Assembly (NCBI GenBank): GCA_913056235.1
Contig: CAJXMW010000008.1
Coordinates: 58,762-122,761 of the forward strand
DNA from: an uncultured Fodinibius sp.
GTDB taxonomy: Bacteria > Bacteroidota > Rhodothermia > Balneolales > Balneolaceae
DNA: 64,000 nucleotides
Direction: 5' to 3'
Below the pieces are notes generated by a model. That model saw only the letters and a list, made by a program, of their open reading frames with translations, was not told the DNA's origin and did no database searches. Positions within the stretch are counted from its first letter, which is position 1. The number at the start of each line of letters is the position of its first letter. The position numbers were made by a program, and so were the translations under genes. Shown here one piece after another: positions 61,757-64,000 of this stretch.

Positions 61757-63901
61757 ATGGCTGAGACGAAGACAAAAACTGACCCGGAAATTATAGACAG
61801 GATTAAGCGCACCCGAAACATCGGGATTATGGCGCATATTGATGCTGGTAAAACGACGGTTACCGAACGTATCCTATTTTATACCGGCATTACACATCGC
61901 ATGGGCGAAGTGCACGACGGTGCTTCGCAGATGGATTGGATGGACCAAGAGAAGGAACGTGGCATCACAATCCAGTCTGCTGCTACCCACTGCATTTGGA
62001 AGAATCATCGTATTAATATTATTGATACGCCTGGTCACGTTGACTTTACTGTTGAAGTAGAGCGTTCATTGCGTGTTCTTGACGGGGCAATTGGTGTTTT
62101 CTGTTCAGTTGGTGCTGTTCAGCCACAGTCTGAAACGGTATGGCGGCAAGCTAATAAGTATGATGTGCCTCGTATGGCTTTTGTTAACAAGATGGACCGT
62201 ACAGGCGCCGACTTCTTCAATGTGATTACGCAGATGAAGGAGAAGCTGAACGCCAATCCTATTCCTATTCAGATTCCTATCGGCAGCGAAGATAAATTCA
62301 AGGGTGTTGTCGACCTCATTAAGATGAAGGGTATCATCTGGGATGAGGAAACGTTGGGTATGGAGTACGACGAAATTGAGATTCCCGACGATCTGAAAGA
62401 GCAGGCTGAGAAGTACCGTAAAGTAATGCTCGAAGCTATTGCTGATCAGAACGACACGCTGATGGAGAAGTATTTGATGGAAGAAGAAATCAGCGAAGAA
62501 GAAATTGAAGATGCGATTCGAGAAGCAACACTGAATCGCGATATTACCGCTGTTATGTGCGGTTCTGCTCTTAAGAATAAGGGTGTTCAAACATTGCTTG
62601 ATAAAGTTATCAAGTATATGCCGAGCCCTTATGACATTCCTCCAATTCAGGGGCAGGATCCTGAAGATCCCGATAAGACGCTTGAGCGTAAGCCAAGTGT
62701 CCAGGAGCCATTTTCTGCATTGGCCTTCAAGATCATGACTGATCCCTATGTTGGAAAGTTGACGTTCTTCCGCGTGTATTCCGGAGAACTCGAAAAAGGT
62801 TCTTATATATATAATGCCTCAACTGGTAAAAAAGAGCGTGTAGGTCGTATTCTTGAAATGCACGCTGATGAGAAGAAGGATCTCGAAAAGGTTCGCGCAG
62901 GAGATATTGCTGCTGCGGTTGGGGTTAAAGAAGTTAAGACGGGTGATTCATTTTGTGAGATTGACAATCCGATTATTCTTGAAGATATCACCTTCCCCGA
63001 ACCGGTGATTAAGTTGGCTGTTGAGCCAAAATCACAGGCAGATGCGGAGAAGCTGACGACTGGATTAATCAAACTTGCTGAAGAGGATCCCACTTTTGAA
63101 GTAAAAACTGATGAAGAAACCGGCCAGACAACAATTGCCGGAATGGGTGAGCTCCACCTTGAAATTATTGTTGATCGACTTAAGCGAGAGTTCAAGGTTG
63201 AAGCAAATGTTGGTCAACCACAGGTTTCCTACCGAGAAACAATTACTTCAAGTGTAAATCACCGGGAAATCTACAAGAAGCAGTCTGGTGGTCGCGGAAA
63301 ATTTGCCGATATGGAGTTCGAGATCGGCCCGCTTGATCACTTCGAGGAGTTTGAAGAAGATGACAACAATGTTACTATTGGTGAAGGATTCAAATTCATA
63401 AATGAGATTAAGGGTGGTAACATCCCGACAGAATTTATTCCATCCGTAGCCAAAGGGTTTGAGCAGGCAATGAAGGGTGGTATTCAAGCCGATTATCCTG
63501 TACAAAATATTGGAGTTCGTCTGTATGATGGTTCGTACCACGATGTGGACTCTGATCAGTACAGTTTTGAGCTTTGTGCCAAGATGGCGTTCCGTAACTC
63601 GGCCAAGAAAGCAAGTCCTACGATCCTAGAACCGGTAATGGATGTTGAGATCATCACCCCTGAAGAGTTTATGGGTGATGTAATTGGCGACCTGAACGGT
63701 CGACGGGGAATCATAGGCAAGATGGATAATAATAAACAGGGCTCTGTAGTAACGGCAAAAGTGCCGCTATCCGAAATGTTCGGTTACTCTACGGATCTTC
63801 GATCTATGACACAGGGACGAGCTGTCTACTCCATGGAGTTTGCTGAGTATTCAGCAGTACCGAATAACGTTGAGAAAGAAATTCTTGAAGAACGAGCTTA
63901 A
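61757..63901 (+). CDS. fusA: Elongation factor G
   Basis: GTPase that drives ribosomal translocation. The 714-residue protein has G1 AHIDAGKTT (residues 26-34), DTPGHVDFT and NKMDRTGAD, and the full five-domain EF-G build. Its place between rpsG and tuf and its normal length make it the canonical EF-G rather than a paralogue. Confidence 0.98.
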   Translation: MAETKTKTDPEIIDRIKRTRNIGIMAHIDAGKTTVTERILFYTGITHRMGEVHDGASQMDWMDQEKERGITIQSAATHCIWKNHRINIIDTPGHVDFTVEVERSLRVLDGAIGVFCSVGAVQPQSETVWRQANKYDVPRMAFVNKMDRTGADFFNVITQMKEKLNANPIPIQIPIGSEDKFKGVVDLIKMKGIIWDEETLGMEYDEIEIPDDLKEQAEKYRKVMLEAIADQNDTLMEKYLMEEEISEEEIEDAIREATLNRDITAVMCGSALKNKGVQTLLDKVIKYMPSPYDIPPIQGQDPEDPDKTLERKPSVQEPFSALAFKIMTDPYVGKLTFFRVYSGELEKGSYIYNASTGKKERVGRILEMHADEKKDLEKVRAGDIAAAVGVKEVKTGDSFCEIDNPIILEDITFPEPVIKLAVEPKSQADAEKLTTGLIKLAEEDPTFEVKTDEETGQTTIAGMGELHLEIIVDRLKREFKVEANVGQPQVSYRETITSSVNHREIYKKQSGGRGKFADMEFEIGPLDHFEEFEEDDNNVTIGEGFKFINEIKGGNIPTEFIPSVAKGFEQAMKGGIQADYPVQNIGVRLYDGSYHDVDSDQYSFELCAKMAFRNSAKKASPTILEPVMDVEIITPEEFMGDVIGDLNGRRGIIGKMDNNKQGSVVTAKVPLSEMFGYSTDLRSMTQGRAVYSMEFAEYSAVPNNVEKEILEERA

Positions 63902-63923
63902 ACATCATTAACAACTAAGTATT

Positions 63924-64000
63924 ATGGCAAAAGAGACATATCAGCGAACGAAGCCACATGTAAACATCGGAACGATTGGTCATGTCGACCACGGGAAGAC
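63924..64000 (+). CDS. tuf: Elongation factor Tu, 5' part cut by the window edge
   Basis: The first 25 codons read MAKETYQRTKPHVNIGTIGH followed by VDHGK, the EF-Tu start and P-loop. The rest lies beyond the window. Starts 22 bp after fusA as the last str operon gene. Confidence 0.95.
   Translation, partial: MAKETYQRTKPHVNIGTIGHVDHGK

Overview
The window looks like chromosome of a Gram-negative, moderately AT-rich, probably halophilic bacterium of the Bacteroidota/Balneolota side (a Balneolaceae relative such as Fodinibius is my best guess; this is inference). Reasons: a SusC/SusD pair under an ECF sigma factor and FecR anti-sigma, many lipoproteins, promoters fitting the TTG...TAnnTTTG pattern typical of Bacteroidetes-type sigma factors, few Shine-Dalgarno sequences, a bifunctional phosphoglucose/phosphomannose isomerase, and two Na+/H+ antiporter genes close together.

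Layout. 0-8.4 kb is mixed housekeeping: an SdpI-like membrane protein with its ArsR-type regulator and a palindromic operator, an SDR, a lipoprotein Cu/Zn superoxide dismutase, an alpha/beta hydrolase, a VOC protein, an ABC-F ATPase, a CNNM/CBS membrane protein and aspartate kinase. 8.5-23.7 kb is the most interesting block: ECF sigma, FecR, an STN-containing SusC, SusD, then a run of envelope enzymes that all fit cleavage of peptidoglycan peptides (SH3-NlpC/P60 lipoprotein, two class A beta-lactamase-fold serine hydrolases, a DapB-like dehydrogenase, an AmiD-like amidase, a D-aminoacylase-like amidohydrolase and a PBP4-type carboxypeptidase). I read this as a muropeptide sensing, uptake and breakdown locus. 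23.7-31 kb holds a trypsin-like lipoprotein protease, two antiporters, a membrane-anchored protein of unknown function and hisS. 31.1-31.6 kb is a decayed GxxExxY gene inside CACAGAT repeats.

32.6-39.3 kb is an AT-richer cell-surface glycan island with a flippase, three family 2 glycosyltransferases and three sulfotransferases, pointing to a sulfated surface polysaccharide; a YfhO-type membrane protein follows. 41.9-48.5 kb is core metabolism: gatC, HPr and enzyme I, a sugar phosphate isomerase, birA, tilS, hpt and one tRNA-Ser(GCU). 48.8-58.5 kb has a YjbQ protein, an SDR with an altered active site, a ferric-reductase-like gene broken at an A9 tract, typA with a possible structured leader, an M1 peptidase, a DUF4112 protein and a multiply frameshifted FMN-dependent glutamate-synthase-like pseudogene. 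The window ends with recG divergent from the str operon (rpsL, rpsG, fusA and the first 77 bases of tuf).

I saw no rRNA operon, CRISPR array, prophage or intact insertion sequence. Three kinds of short hairpin-forming intergenic repeats with units of roughly 8-12 nt are present.
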